Below, piece after piece: positions 15,992 to 24,368 of a stretch of 64,000 nucleotides of DNA (positions are counted from its first letter, which is position 1; each line of letters begins with the position of its first letter). The notes under the pieces were generated by a model. That model saw nothing but the letters and a program-made list of their open reading frames with translations, did not search any database and was not told the DNA's origin. Made by a program: the position numbers and the translations under genes. This DNA is from Desulfatibacillum aliphaticivorans DSM 15576 (lineage in GTDB: Bacteria; Desulfobacterota; Desulfobacteria; Desulfobacterales; Desulfatibacillaceae), in NCBI RefSeq assembly GCF_000429905.1, contig NZ_AUCT01000019.1, positions 1-64,000 on the forward strand, given 5' to 3'.

Positions 15992-18900
15992 ATGGCTGAT
16001 ATGGATGACAGGAAGATTAGGCAGGCTGCCGCGGAACTGGCTGCACAATGGCAGGACCGTGCGAATAAACTCCTGACTCGAGAAGAAAAAGCCATTCAGG
16101 AGCAAATGCTCAAGCTTCTGACCCACCCGTCTGACAAAGTGGTTCTCACCAAAATGATCGATCAGTGTTTTCGATCGCATGACAACGACCGGGTGGCCGA
16201 CCAAGTCAACCATCTCCTTACGGATTTCGGCGTGCCCGGGTTTTTCTCCCGGGTGGAAAAACTGCTTATTCAAATGTTCATGGGCCTGGGACGCCACTTC
16301 CCGGACGTGGCCGTGCCCAGAATGGTTAAGCAAATGCGCCAGTCCTCGTCCCGGGCTATTATCCCGGGCGAGGTCGAGCCTTTGCACAAGCACCTGGAAA
16401 AGCGCAAGAACCAGGGCGTGCGCATGAATATCAACCACCTTGGCGAAGCGGTCCTGGGCGAGGAGGAGGCCCACCACAGGCTGGTCACTTATATCCAGGA
16501 CATGGCCGACCCGGACGTGGAATACATTTCCGTCAAGATTTCCACTCTATATTCCCAGATTTCCTCTTTGGCCTTTGAGCACACCGTGGACGTGATGGTG
16601 GACCGCCTGTCCAAGCTCTACGCCGTGGCCAAGCAAAATACCTTCACCCGCCGCGACGGAACCAAGGTCCCCAAGGTCGTGCACCTGGACATGGAGGAAT
16701 ACCGCGACCTCCACATTACCTATCAGGCGTTTATCCGCACCCTGGACAAGCCGGAGTTCAAGGACTATTCCGCAGGCATCGTGCTGCAGGCCTATATTCC
16801 TGACTCCCACCCCATTCAGCAGCAGCTGACCGAATGGGCCAAAAAACGCGTGGCCGGCGGCGGAGCGCCCGTCAACCTGCGCATTGTAAAAGGCGCCAAC
16901 ATGGAAATGGAGATGATCGAATCCCACCATTTCAACTGGCCCCTGGCGCCTTACGACAATAAGCTGGACGTGGACGCCAACTACAAACGCATGGTCCGGT
17001 ACGCCATGCAGCCGGAAAACATCAAGGCCGTGCGCTTGGGCGTGGCCTCCCACAACCTGTTCGAACTGGCCTACGCTCACGAAACGGGCAAGGCCCTGGG
17101 CGTCGCCGGCCAGTATTGGTTCGAAATGCTGGAAGGCATGGCCGACCACGTGCGCCGGGCCATCTGCGAAATGTCGGGCGAGGTGCTGTTATACGCGCCT
17201 GTGGCGACCAATGATCAGTTCATCAACGCCATCGCCTATCTCATCCGCAGACTGGACGAAAACACGTCGCCGGAAAATTTTCTCCGCTATTCCCCGGCCC
17301 TTAAAACCGATTCCGAAGCCTGGGATTTTCTGAAAGACAGCTTTTTGGAATCCTGCGACCGGATTGATACCGCGCCCTTTGGACCCAAACGCTCCATGGA
17401 CAGGGCGACGGAGAAATTCCCCGAGGACGTGGGCGCCTATCATTCCCTTATGTTCACCAATGAGGCGGACACGGACTGGTCCCTGCTCGCCAACGTGGAT
17501 TGGGCCAAGTCCATCCGGGATAAATGGATGATGGATGAAGGCGCCGAACCTGCGCAAGTCCCCATTGTGGTGGCCGGAGAGGAAATCTTCGACCGGGATC
17601 CAAGAGAAGCCATCGACTCAGCCCGGTACGATGAAAAAACCGGTCAGCGCATTGTGGTGGCCAATTACGCCATGGCCACGGCTGAAGACGCGGACAAAGC
17701 CGTGGAAACGGCCAAGGCCGACCCGGACGGCTGGCGCTCCAAAAGCCTGGACGAACGCCACGCCATCCTGGATAAGGTCGCCCATGAACTCAGGAAGGCC
17801 CGGGGCGATCTCATCGGCGCGGCGGCGGCCAACACCGGCAAGGTCTTCACCGAAGCGGACCCGGAAGTCTCCGAGGCCGTGGACTTTGTGGAGTTTTATC
17901 CCCATTCCGCCAAATTGTTCGAAAACCTGCCCAATATCAAAGCCACGCCCAAGGGCGTAGGCCTTGTTGTGACTCCTTGGAACTTCCCCATCGCCATTCC
18001 CTGCGGCGGGATGGCCTCCGCCCTGGCCGCCGGAAACACGGTGATTTTCAAGCCGGCTTCCGCGGCGGTCGTTACGGCCTGGGAGCTGGTCCAGTGCTTT
18101 TACCGGGCGGGGGTTTCCAAAAACGCCCTGCAATTCCTGCCCTGCTCCGGCGGAGAGGTCGGCCCCCGCTTGGTCAACAACCCGGACGTGGATTTCGTCA
18201 TCCTCACCGGCGGCACGGATACGGGCATGGAAATGCTCAAACAGCGCCCGGACATGTTCCTGGCGGCTGAGACCGGCGGCAAGAACGCCACCATCGTCAC
18301 GGCCATGTCCGACCGGGATCAGGCCATCAAGAACATCCTGCACTCCGCCTTTTCCAATTGCGGCCAGAAGTGCAGCGCCACCTCCCTGGTGATTTTGGAA
18401 AAAGAGGTCTACGAGGACGAGTTATTCCGCAAGCAACTGGCGGATGCGGCCAAGAGCTTTAAGGTCGGCTCGTGCTGGAAGTTCCGGAACAAGATGGGGC
18501 CGCTCATCCATCCTCCCAAGGGAGACCTGAAAAAGGCCCTGACCACCCTGGAGCCGGGGGAATCCTGGGTGCTGCAGCCTGAACAGGTGGGGAATAACCC
18601 GTATCTGTGGACGCCTGGCATCAAATGGGGCGTCAAGCCCGGATCGTACACCCACATGACCGAGTTTTTCGGCCCGCTCATCGGCGTCATGGAAGCCAAA
18701 GACCTGAACCACGCCATGGAGCTGGTCAACCAGACCGGCTACGGCCTGACCTCCGGCCTGGAAAGCCTGGACCATCGCGAGCAGCTTAAATGGAAGGACG
18801 GAATCAAGGCCGGCAACCTGTACATCAACAAGGGCACCACCGGCGCCATTGTCCTGCGTCAGCCTTTCGGCGGCATGCGCAAATCCGCGCTGGGCGCAGG

Positions 18901-19606
18901 CATCAAGGCGGGCAGCCCCAATTACGTGTATCAGTTCATGGACTTTGAAGACGTTTCCTGGCCCGAGGCCGGACCGGTGAATAAGGAAACTGCGTTGTTG
19001 CGGATCGCCCAGGATTGGGAAATCGACCTGAAATGGAACCGTTTTCCCAAGGAAGTCTCCCAGGATCTATGGAAGACGGTCCGGGCCATCAAAAGCTATG
19101 TATATCAATATGATAAAGAGTTCGGCCGGGAGCACGACTACTTCACCCTGCGCGGCCAGGACAATCTGTTCCGTTACCTGCCCAAAGGCCGGGTGGTCAT
19201 TCGCGTAACGCCCCAGGACAGCCTGTTCGAAACCCTGGCTCGCGTCTCCGCCGCCATTGCAACCCGGTGCGTGCCCATGCTCAGCCTGCCGCCGGGACTG
19301 GATAATGAACTGACGGCCTTTCTCGCCACGCGGCGCGGACAAAAATTCTGCAAGGACGTGGCCATGGCCAAGCAGACGGACAAGGATTTGTGCGCGTTCA
19401 TGCCCAAGGTGCAGCGCATCCGCTACGCCGGGCCGGACCGGGTTCCCATGGAGGTGTTTGAAGAAGCCGCCAAAACGGGATTTTACATCTCCCGCACGCC
19501 CGTTAGCATGGAGGGCCGGATCGAATTGCTCCAATACATCCAGGAGCAATCCATCAGCGTCAACTACCACCGCTACGGCAACCTTGGCGCCCGCGCGGTG
19601 GACTAA
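15992..19606 (+). CDS. putA: Bifunctional proline dehydrogenase / P5C dehydrogenase (PutA-like)
   Basis: A 1204-residue protein oxidising proline to glutamate in two steps. The proline dehydrogenase barrel lies at about residues 150-470 (LRIVKGANMEMEMIES, VRLGVASHNLFELAYA). The aldehyde dehydrogenase domain follows, with PWNFPIAIPCGG near 662, the general-base Glu in ETGGKNA near 759 and the catalytic Cys in FSNCGQKCSA near 793. There is no ribbon-helix-helix DNA-binding domain at the N-terminus, so it is not a trifunctional repressor type. The start at 15992 has AAAGGAG seven bases upstream; a frame starting earlier would overlap livF. Position directly after livKHMGF suggests uptake and use of amino acids as one unit (inference). 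About 200 C-terminal residues extend past the ALDH core. Confidence 0.93.
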   Translation: MADMDDRKIRQAAAELAAQWQDRANKLLTREEKAIQEQMLKLLTHPSDKVVLTKMIDQCFRSHDNDRVADQVNHLLTDFGVPGFFSRVEKLLIQMFMGLGRHFPDVAVPRMVKQMRQSSSRAIIPGEVEPLHKHLEKRKNQGVRMNINHLGEAVLGEEEAHHRLVTYIQDMADPDVEYISVKISTLYSQISSLAFEHTVDVMVDRLSKLYAVAKQNTFTRRDGTKVPKVVHLDMEEYRDLHITYQAFIRTLDKPEFKDYSAGIVLQAYIPDSHPIQQQLTEWAKKRVAGGGAPVNLRIVKGANMEMEMIESHHFNWPLAPYDNKLDVDANYKRMVRYAMQPENIKAVRLGVASHNLFELAYAHETGKALGVAGQYWFEMLEGMADHVRRAICEMSGEVLLYAPVATNDQFINAIAYLIRRLDENTSPENFLRYSPALKTDSEAWDFLKDSFLESCDRIDTAPFGPKRSMDRATEKFPEDVGAYHSLMFTNEADTDWSLLANVDWAKSIRDKWMMDEGAEPAQVPIVVAGEEIFDRDPREAIDSARYDEKTGQRIVVANYAMATAEDADKAVETAKADPDGWRSKSLDERHAILDKVAHELRKARGDLIGAAAANTGKVFTEADPEVSEAVDFVEFYPHSAKLFENLPNIKATPKGVGLVVTPWNFPIAIPCGGMASALAAGNTVIFKPASAAVVTAWELVQCFYRAGVSKNALQFLPCSGGEVGPRLVNNPDVDFVILTGGTDTGMEMLKQRPDMFLAAETGGKNATIVTAMSDRDQAIKNILHSAFSNCGQKCSATSLVILEKEVYEDELFRKQLADAAKSFKVGSCWKFRNKMGPLIHPPKGDLKKALTTLEPGESWVLQPEQVGNNPYLWTPGIKWGVKPGSYTHMTEFFGPLIGVMEAKDLNHAMELVNQTGYGLTSGLESLDHREQLKWKDGIKAGNLYINKGTTGAIVLRQPFGGMRKSALGAGIKAGSPNYVYQFMDFEDVSWPEAGPVNKETALLRIAQDWEIDLKWNRFPKEVSQDLWKTVRAIKSYVYQYDKEFGREHDYFTLRGQDNLFRYLPKGRVVIRVTPQDSLFETLARVSAAIATRCVPMLSLPPGLDNELTAFLATRRGQKFCKDVAMAKQTDKDLCAFMPKVQRIRYAGPDRVPMEVFEEAAKTGFYISRTPVSMEGRIELLQYIQEQSISVNYHRYGNLGARAVD

Positions 19607-19628
19607 TCAACCTCATATTCAAAAAATT

Positions 19629-19664
19629 AAAAAGGGAGCTTGGACGAATCCAGACTCCCTTTTT
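19629..19664. terminator. Bidirectional intrinsic terminator between putA and higA
   Basis: AAAAAGGGAG and CTCCCTTTTT form the arms of a hairpin with extra GGA/TCC pairs inside. Both strands end in a T-run, so it can stop putA on the plus strand and the toxin-antitoxin operon on the minus strand. Confidence 0.9.
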
Positions 19665-19682
19665 ATATTTTAAATCAAGTTG

Positions 19683-20789
19683 TTATATAATTGTCTTGGG
19701 GGTTGTGTCGCTCCAGCGAAAAAAAACTTTTAGCTTGTTGCCATGGGTGGGGGGCATCAATTTATCATGTTGGAGTCTACCGACCACAATGCCTCGTGCA
19801 ATTCCAATCTGATCTGCAAATTTTTCTATGGGAGCGTGGGTGCGGTAATCCCAACGCTCCAAAAATTTACGGAGTTGCTGCGGGGGAATTAACTTATCCC
19901 GGGCATAAGCATCAGCTTCCTTTTCCTGTTCATCAATCAGCCCATCATATTCGATAAAAATATCTTTGTGCCCATGTTTAAGTATATGACCAGCTTCATG
20001 AAAGAAAGTGAACCAAAAAAGATCATTGCTTTTATAATAAAGGCTTAGCTGAATAACTCCCTTCCCGCTAATCCATCGTGTTGCTCCAAAGACGCCGGTT
20101 TTGGGGAGCTCAGGCACGAAGACAACAGCCACACCAGATGATGCACAAAGCCCCACAAGGGCCGGAATAAAAACTTCCGGGGCTTGGCGGGTTAGGCCGC
20201 GAATATTATTTAAAGCAGCTCTAAATTTTTTAGAATCAAATGGTTGGCAATCAATTTCCCTGGCCTGGGTTTCCCCCTGGCGAAGCCATGCGGAAATGGC
20301 TTCAGCATGCGCTTCAAACCTGTTTGTTTGGCGATAGGCTACCTGGTGCTGGAGCCAGACATCTTTCCACTGTTCGGGTGAGGCTATCCCAAAAAAGTTA
20401 AGTAGAGCCTCCAGCAATTTTAGTTTATCTTTTGATTCCAATATCCAGCCCAAACGAATCATGTCCTTGACAGGAAATCTATTTAACCAATCCAGATGCG
20501 ATTCTAGTCGTTCCTTTTCAGCCAACCGAACCTTATCTTCCTGATACTGACGCTCCAAGTTATTCCAAAAATGAGCGGGGCGCCCCAAAGGACGCTCGAA
20601 TTTCAAGGCCGTTTCCGGGGTTATGGGGGATTTGCCTTTGATTATTTCGTTGATAGTTTTTTTTGATAGACCCGTTCGTAAGGCCAACTCAGCCTGAGTC
20701 ATACCGTATGCATCCAGATAATCTTCCAGCACCTCTCCAGGGCTGGTTAGATAATCAGGCAAATATTCATTTATTTGCGCCTTTGCCAT
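19683..20789 (-). CDS. higA: HigA-type antitoxin with C-terminal ImmA/IrrE metalloprotease domain
   Basis: A 368-residue protein. An N-terminal Xre/HigA helix-turn-helix (about residues 10-75: SPGEVLEDYLDAYGMTQAEL, LRTGLSKKTINEIIKGKSPI) binds the operator and neutralises the toxin. A C-terminal ImmA/IrrE-like domain carries the zinc motif HEAGHILKHG near residues 265-275. Such long forms are a known subset of HigA-like antitoxins. The start at 20789 has GGAGG seven bases upstream and overlaps the end of higB by 23 bases, the usual sign of coupled toxin-antitoxin genes. Whether the protease domain is active is not known; the HExxH residues are intact. Confidence 0.88.
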   Translation of the reverse strand: MAKAQINEYLPDYLTSPGEVLEDYLDAYGMTQAELALRTGLSKKTINEIIKGKSPITPETALKFERPLGRPAHFWNNLERQYQEDKVRLAEKERLESHLDWLNRFPVKDMIRLGWILESKDKLKLLEALLNFFGIASPEQWKDVWLQHQVAYRQTNRFEAHAEAISAWLRQGETQAREIDCQPFDSKKFRAALNNIRGLTRQAPEVFIPALVGLCASSGVAVVFVPELPKTGVFGATRWISGKGVIQLSLYYKSNDLFWFTFFHEAGHILKHGHKDIFIEYDGLIDEQEKEADAYARDKLIPPQQLRKFLERWDYRTHAPIEKFADQIGIARGIVVGRLQHDKLMPPTHGNKLKVFFRWSDTTPKTII

Positions 20790-21129
20790 GGGTGTCCTCC
20801 ACACCGATAATCATAATTGCGGTGACCCTAGACCAGTCAAGTCCACCGTCCTCCTTAACAGGAACGGGATCGTGGGCAGGTTTGAAAATCAAACGATATG
20901 GGTGATCCAGGTCAACGCTTAACTGGCCAGACCGCTTTCCCTCAGTCAACTCATGGCACCTGCCTGGAGGACTTTTCGGGGGCCAGAAATCCATCAAACT
21001 TGTGGCCGCCCTTAATTCCTTAAAGCGGATACGAATTTTTTTCGCTCTATCATTCCCATGAGTTTTTACAAGTTGAGAAGATTCCGAAAAAACTTTGGCG
21101 ATCTTCTTATTTTTGAATTGTATGTTCAT
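20767..21129 (-). CDS. higB: HigB-type toxin (RelE superfamily mRNA interferase)
   Basis: A 120-residue basic protein opening MNIQFKNKKIAKVF and containing LRAATSLMDFW, GRCHELTEGKRSGQLSVDL and YRLIF, the pattern of HigB toxins that cut mRNA on the ribosome. It is somewhat longer than most (about 90-110) because of a loop around HDPVPVKEDGGLDW. The toxin-first order with the antitoxin overlapping its 3' end is the normal higBA layout. Only a weak AAAGGCG precedes the ATG. Confidence 0.88.
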   Translation of the reverse strand: MNIQFKNKKIAKVFSESSQLVKTHGNDRAKKIRIRFKELRAATSLMDFWPPKSPPGRCHELTEGKRSGQLSVDLDHPYRLIFKPAHDPVPVKEDGGLDWSRVTAIMIIGVEDTHGKGANK

Positions 21130-21145
21130 GGACGCCTTTTGTCAA
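21117..21145 (-). promoter_or_regulatory. Near-consensus promoter overlapping the higB start codon
   Basis: On the minus strand TTGACA (21140-21145) and TACAAT (21117-21122) are exactly 17 bases apart. Transcription would begin near 21110, inside higB and after its ATG, so the product would encode HigA but not an intact HigB. Antitoxin-only internal promoters are known in other higBA loci. Chance occurrence is possible but the match is very good. Confidence 0.5.
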
Positions 21146-21151
21146 GAAAAG

Positions 21152-21168
21152 TTAACCGGATAGGTTAA
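21152..21168. promoter_or_regulatory. Inverted repeat, probable HigA operator
   Basis: TTAACC and GGTTAA flank five bases just upstream of higB. Autoregulation by HigA or the HigBA complex binding a dyad at this position is the rule for the family. Confidence 0.5.
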
Positions 21169-21309
21169 TAAAAATCTAAAAAATAGAAGGGCGAAAAAGA
21201 CGGAAAACTAATAAAATCTTTATAGGCAACAGCTGTTTATAAGACAATTTATCACTAAATTGTGGTCAGATCAAGTGGGGCAATCGATGGTTTGGGAGAA
21301 ATTCAAATC

Positions 21310-21345
21310 CCATCAGGAATGAAGTGTCGCTTTCATTCCTGATGG
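21310..21345 (-). terminator. Terminator of the UPF0210 operon
   Basis: CCATCAGGAATGAA and its exact complement form a 14-bp stem with an eight-base loop, 23 bases past the stop of the UPF0210 gene. The minus-strand sequence after it is GGATTTGAATTT, so the T-run is weak. Confidence 0.6.
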
Positions 21346-21368
21346 AACTTAAAAAGACAGGAAAACTT

Positions 21369-22742
21369 TTAGTTTTTCAAGCTGTGGATCGGTGCGGGGA
21401 TGCGGCCGGCGCGGCGGACGAACAGGTTGTCGGCGGCGGCCTGCTTGACTTCGATGATTTCCGCATGGCCCAAGAGGCCTCCGAATTCGGCCAGGTCGCC
21501 GGCTTTTTTGCCGGGCACCGGGATAAGCCGCGTGGCCGTGGTCTTGGAGTTGATCATGCCAATGGCCATTTCGTCCGCGATGATGCCCGCCAGGGTTTCC
21601 ACGGAAACGTTTCCGGGGATGGCCACCATGTCCAGGCCCACGGAGCAGACCGAGGTCATGGCTTCCAGCTTTTCCAGGTTCAAATGCCCTTCGGCGGCGG
21701 CCTGGGCGATGTTCAAATCTTCGCTGACCGGGATGAAAGCCCCGCTCAGCCCGCCCACGTGGGAGCTGGCGAATGCGCCGCCTTTTTTCACGGCGTCGTT
21801 CAGCATGGCCAGAGCGGCGGTGCTGCCGGGCAGCCCCATTTTAAGAAGCCCCAGGCTTTCGAAGATTTCGCCGACGGAGTCGCCCACGGTCGGGGTCGGC
21901 GCCAGGGACAAGTCCACCACGCCGAAAGGAAGGCCCAGGGTTTTGGCCACTTCCCGCCCGATCAATTCCCCCACCCTGGTGACCTTGCAGGCCGTCAGCT
22001 TGATGACTTCCGCAATGCGGCCCAGGCCCATGTCCGGCTCGGCCTGGACGGCCCGGTCGATGGCCGCCTTGACCACACCCGGCCCGCTGACGCCTACGCT
22101 TACAACAGCATCAGCCTCGCCAATTCCCAAATAAGCGCCCGCCATAAAAGGCACGTCCTGGGGGATGTTGCAAAACACGCAGAGCTTGGCGCAGGCCAGG
22201 CCGTCGGCGTCGGCGGTGAGGGCGGCGGCTTCCTTGATGGCCTTGGCCATTCGTAAGACGGCGTCCATGTTGATGCCGGCCCGGGTGGAGGCCACGTTCA
22301 CCGAGCTGCACATGCGCTGGGTTTCGGCCAGGGCCTGGGGAATGGCGCGGATCAGGGAGTCGTCTCCGTTGGCAATGCCTTTTTCCACCAGGGCGGAAAA
22401 CCCGCCGATAAAATCCACGTTCACGTCCTGGGCGATGGAGTCCAGGGTTTTGGCCACCTCCACCATCTGACCCGGCGAGAACGGCGCGGCCGCAACGGCG
22501 ATGGGGCTGACGGAGATGCGTTTGTTAACCACCTGGACGCCGTATTTCTCCCCCACCTGATTGCAGGTTTCCACCAAATTCTTGGCCAGACCAGTTATCT
22601 TTTTGCGGATGTTGGATTTAAAGACCTCCAGGTCGTGGCTCACGCAGTCGATGAGATTGACCCCCAGTGTCACGGTGCGCACATCCAGGTTTTCGTTCCT
22701 GAGCATGTGCAATGTGGAGAAAAGCTCCTGGTCGTTATACAT
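21369..22742 (-). CDS. UPF0210 (DUF711, PFL) family protein
   Basis: A 457-residue protein of the conserved UPF0210 family, recognised from RTVTLGVNLIDCVSHD, VVNKRISVSPIAVAAAPF and the Gly/Ala-rich core with SVGVSGPGVVKAAID. Family length is about 450, so it is complete. Structural work places the family near glycyl-radical-enzyme-like folds, but no accepted reaction exists. AAGGAA lies six bases before the ATG. It follows the ACT-domain gene by 50 bases; this pairing recurs across bacteria and archaea and suggests an amino-acid-sensing partner. Confidence 0.88.
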   Translation of the reverse strand: MYNDQELFSTLHMLRNENLDVRTVTLGVNLIDCVSHDLEVFKSNIRKKITGLAKNLVETCNQVGEKYGVQVVNKRISVSPIAVAAAPFSPGQMVEVAKTLDSIAQDVNVDFIGGFSALVEKGIANGDDSLIRAIPQALAETQRMCSSVNVASTRAGINMDAVLRMAKAIKEAAALTADADGLACAKLCVFCNIPQDVPFMAGAYLGIGEADAVVSVGVSGPGVVKAAIDRAVQAEPDMGLGRIAEVIKLTACKVTRVGELIGREVAKTLGLPFGVVDLSLAPTPTVGDSVGEIFESLGLLKMGLPGSTAALAMLNDAVKKGGAFASSHVGGLSGAFIPVSEDLNIAQAAAEGHLNLEKLEAMTSVCSVGLDMVAIPGNVSVETLAGIIADEMAIGMINSKTTATRLIPVPGKKAGDLAEFGGLLGHAEIIEVKQAAADNLFVRRAGRIPAPIHSLKN

Positions 22743-22792
22743 GATTATTTCCTTCCGCCTGAAATGGCAGGCAGTATTCTTGATTGGCAGAA

Positions 22793-23347
22793 TTAGATCT
22801 TGTTTACGGCGTCAAAGATGTCCCGATGCTGGATGATGATTTCCAGCCCCATTTCCTTGGCTTTAGACCGCAGTCCGGCGTACAAAGCCTCGCGGTTTCC
22901 ATCGGCGGGGACGTCCACTTCGTATACCATGATGTTCCGGTCCGGGTTTTGCCCGCCGTGGAAGACGGCTTTAAAATTGGTGACATTGGCGCCGTGCTTG
23001 GCCAATACCGCGGTAATGCGCGCCACCAGGCCCTTGGCGTCCGGCCCCATGGTGGTGATGAGAAAGGGCTCCACTGCCGGCGTCGACGCCGGGGTCTGGG
23101 GCTTTGTCAGCGCTTTGGCCTGCACCTCCAGGTTCATGGCGGCCAGGACCTTATTCAGAGATTCCCTGACGCCTTCTATCGTGGCGCCTTCCGGAGCGGT
23201 AATCACAAAGAGTCCGGCGAATTCGGACTGGAGAACCATCTGGGAGATGTTTTCAATATTGCAGTCCTGCTCAAAAAGCGATTGGGAGACAGCGGCGATA
23301 ATGCCCGGCCGGTCCTGTCCCAGGACCGTAATAATAACTTTTTCCAT
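22793..23347 (-). CDS. Tandem ACT-domain regulatory protein (GcvR/UPF0237-like)
   Basis: A 184-residue protein with two ACT domains, about residues 1-80 (VIITVLGQDRPGIIAAVSQS) and 95-180 (LITTMGPDAKGLVARITAVL), joined by a Pro/Thr/Ala linker. ACT domains bind small ligands, usually amino acids. The family includes GcvR and the UPF0237 proteins that travel with UPF0210. AGGAGG sits eight bases before the ATG. It is divergent from the shikimate kinase gene. Confidence 0.85.
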   Translation of the reverse strand: MEKVIITVLGQDRPGIIAAVSQSLFEQDCNIENISQMVLQSEFAGLFVITAPEGATIEGVRESLNKVLAAMNLEVQAKALTKPQTPASTPAVEPFLITTMGPDAKGLVARITAVLAKHGANVTNFKAVFHGGQNPDRNIMVYEVDVPADGNREALYAGLRSKAKEMGLEIIIQHRDIFDAVNKI

Positions 23348-23534
23348 AAAAGGGCCTCCTATTCCCGCCCCGCCTTTGCAGGGCCGGAGTCCGGTATTGG
23401 TTCCGGGATTATTTTTTTATGCGCGGCCGACCCGCACTTTCCCGGACAGGCAAAAACCAGTATAATGGTTTAAGGCAGATTTCAACCAGCAATTTCAACT
23501 TCTTCCAGCTCTTGGACAAGGAAGGGGAAAAATA

Positions 23535-24074
23535 ATGGAACCCAAACGCAACGTTGTCCTCATCGGAATGCCCGCCGTGGGTAAAAGCACCATCGGCGTG
23601 CTGTTGGCAAAATCTTTAGGCTTTTCCTTTGTGGACACCGACATCATCATCCAGGCCGGTGAGGGCGTCACCCTCCAGGAGATCATCGACGCAAAAGGCC
23701 TGGCCTTCTTCCGGGAGGTGGAGGAACGCTACATTTGCGGCCTGGAGCATCATTGCCACGTCATCGCCACAGGGGGAAGCGCGGTGTACAGCGACAAGGC
23801 CATGGCTCATCTGGCTGAAAACGGAGTGATTGTGCATTTGCGAATCGACCTGGAGAGCCTGGAGCAGCGCCTGGCGGACATCGGAAACCGGGGCGTGGTC
23901 ATGGACCCCGGCCAGACAGTAGCCGACCTTTATGCGGCCCGCAGGCCCCTTTATTTGAAATACGGCCGAATCGCCGTGGAATGCCAAAGCCTGACCCCGG
24001 ATCAGATCGTGGGGCGAATCATCCAAGCTCTGGATGAGAACCCCGGCATTCTCAAGCCTGAGACCGAGTGCTGA
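23535..24074 (+). CDS. aroK: Shikimate kinase
   Basis: A 179-residue kinase that phosphorylates shikimate in aromatic amino acid synthesis. Visible residues: Walker A GMPAVGKST (about 11-19), substrate Asp in FVDTD, FFREVEE (Arg binding the shikimate carboxylate), and RRPLYLKYG near residue 137. The usual GGG of the substrate site is ATGGSAVYS here. A perfect TATAAT lies at 23461-23466, about 70 bases upstream, but its -35 is poor. AAGGAAGGGG precedes the ATG. A neighbouring role in another small-molecule phosphorylation cannot be excluded because of the GGS change. Confidence 0.8.
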   Translation: MEPKRNVVLIGMPAVGKSTIGVLLAKSLGFSFVDTDIIIQAGEGVTLQEIIDAKGLAFFREVEERYICGLEHHCHVIATGGSAVYSDKAMAHLAENGVIVHLRIDLESLEQRLADIGNRGVVMDPGQTVADLYAARRPLYLKYGRIAVECQSLTPDQIVGRIIQALDENPGILKPETEC

Positions 24075-24164
24075 CGCGCGGTTTTTCGCGGTTTGAAGAA
24101 CCCACCCTTTTTTCGAATTTAACGCATTTTTATCGCACGTCTGTCAATCTGGTGAAAATGCCCA

Positions 24165-24193
24165 TTGTGAATTATGCCGGGGTTTAGTACTAT
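24165..24193 (+). promoter_or_regulatory. Candidate promoter of the mltF-archease-rtcB operon
   Basis: TTGTGA (24165-24170) and TACTAT (24188-24193), 17 bases apart, lie about 175 bases before the GTG of mltF. Both boxes differ from consensus by two bases or fewer. The rest of the 24075-24368 gap shows no gene. Confidence 0.35.
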
Positions 24194-24368
24194 AGTATGT
24201 TGCGCGCTGGCAAAATTGCGTCTTATTTACACTGCTTCCCTCCTGTGAAATCAGCCTTTTACAGAAAAAAGGCTATAACTGGTCCGGAAGAGAAAAAGGG
24301 CGGACGCGCTGCTGCATTGATTTGAAGTTAACTGCGCTCCTCCCCCATTCTGTTGAGGAACTTGCTAC

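Noticed and set aside
23438..23466. Promoter of shikimate kinase with TATAAT at 23461
   Set aside because: The -10 is perfect but no -35 box at 16-18 bases resembles consensus, so it was not listed as a separate promoter.
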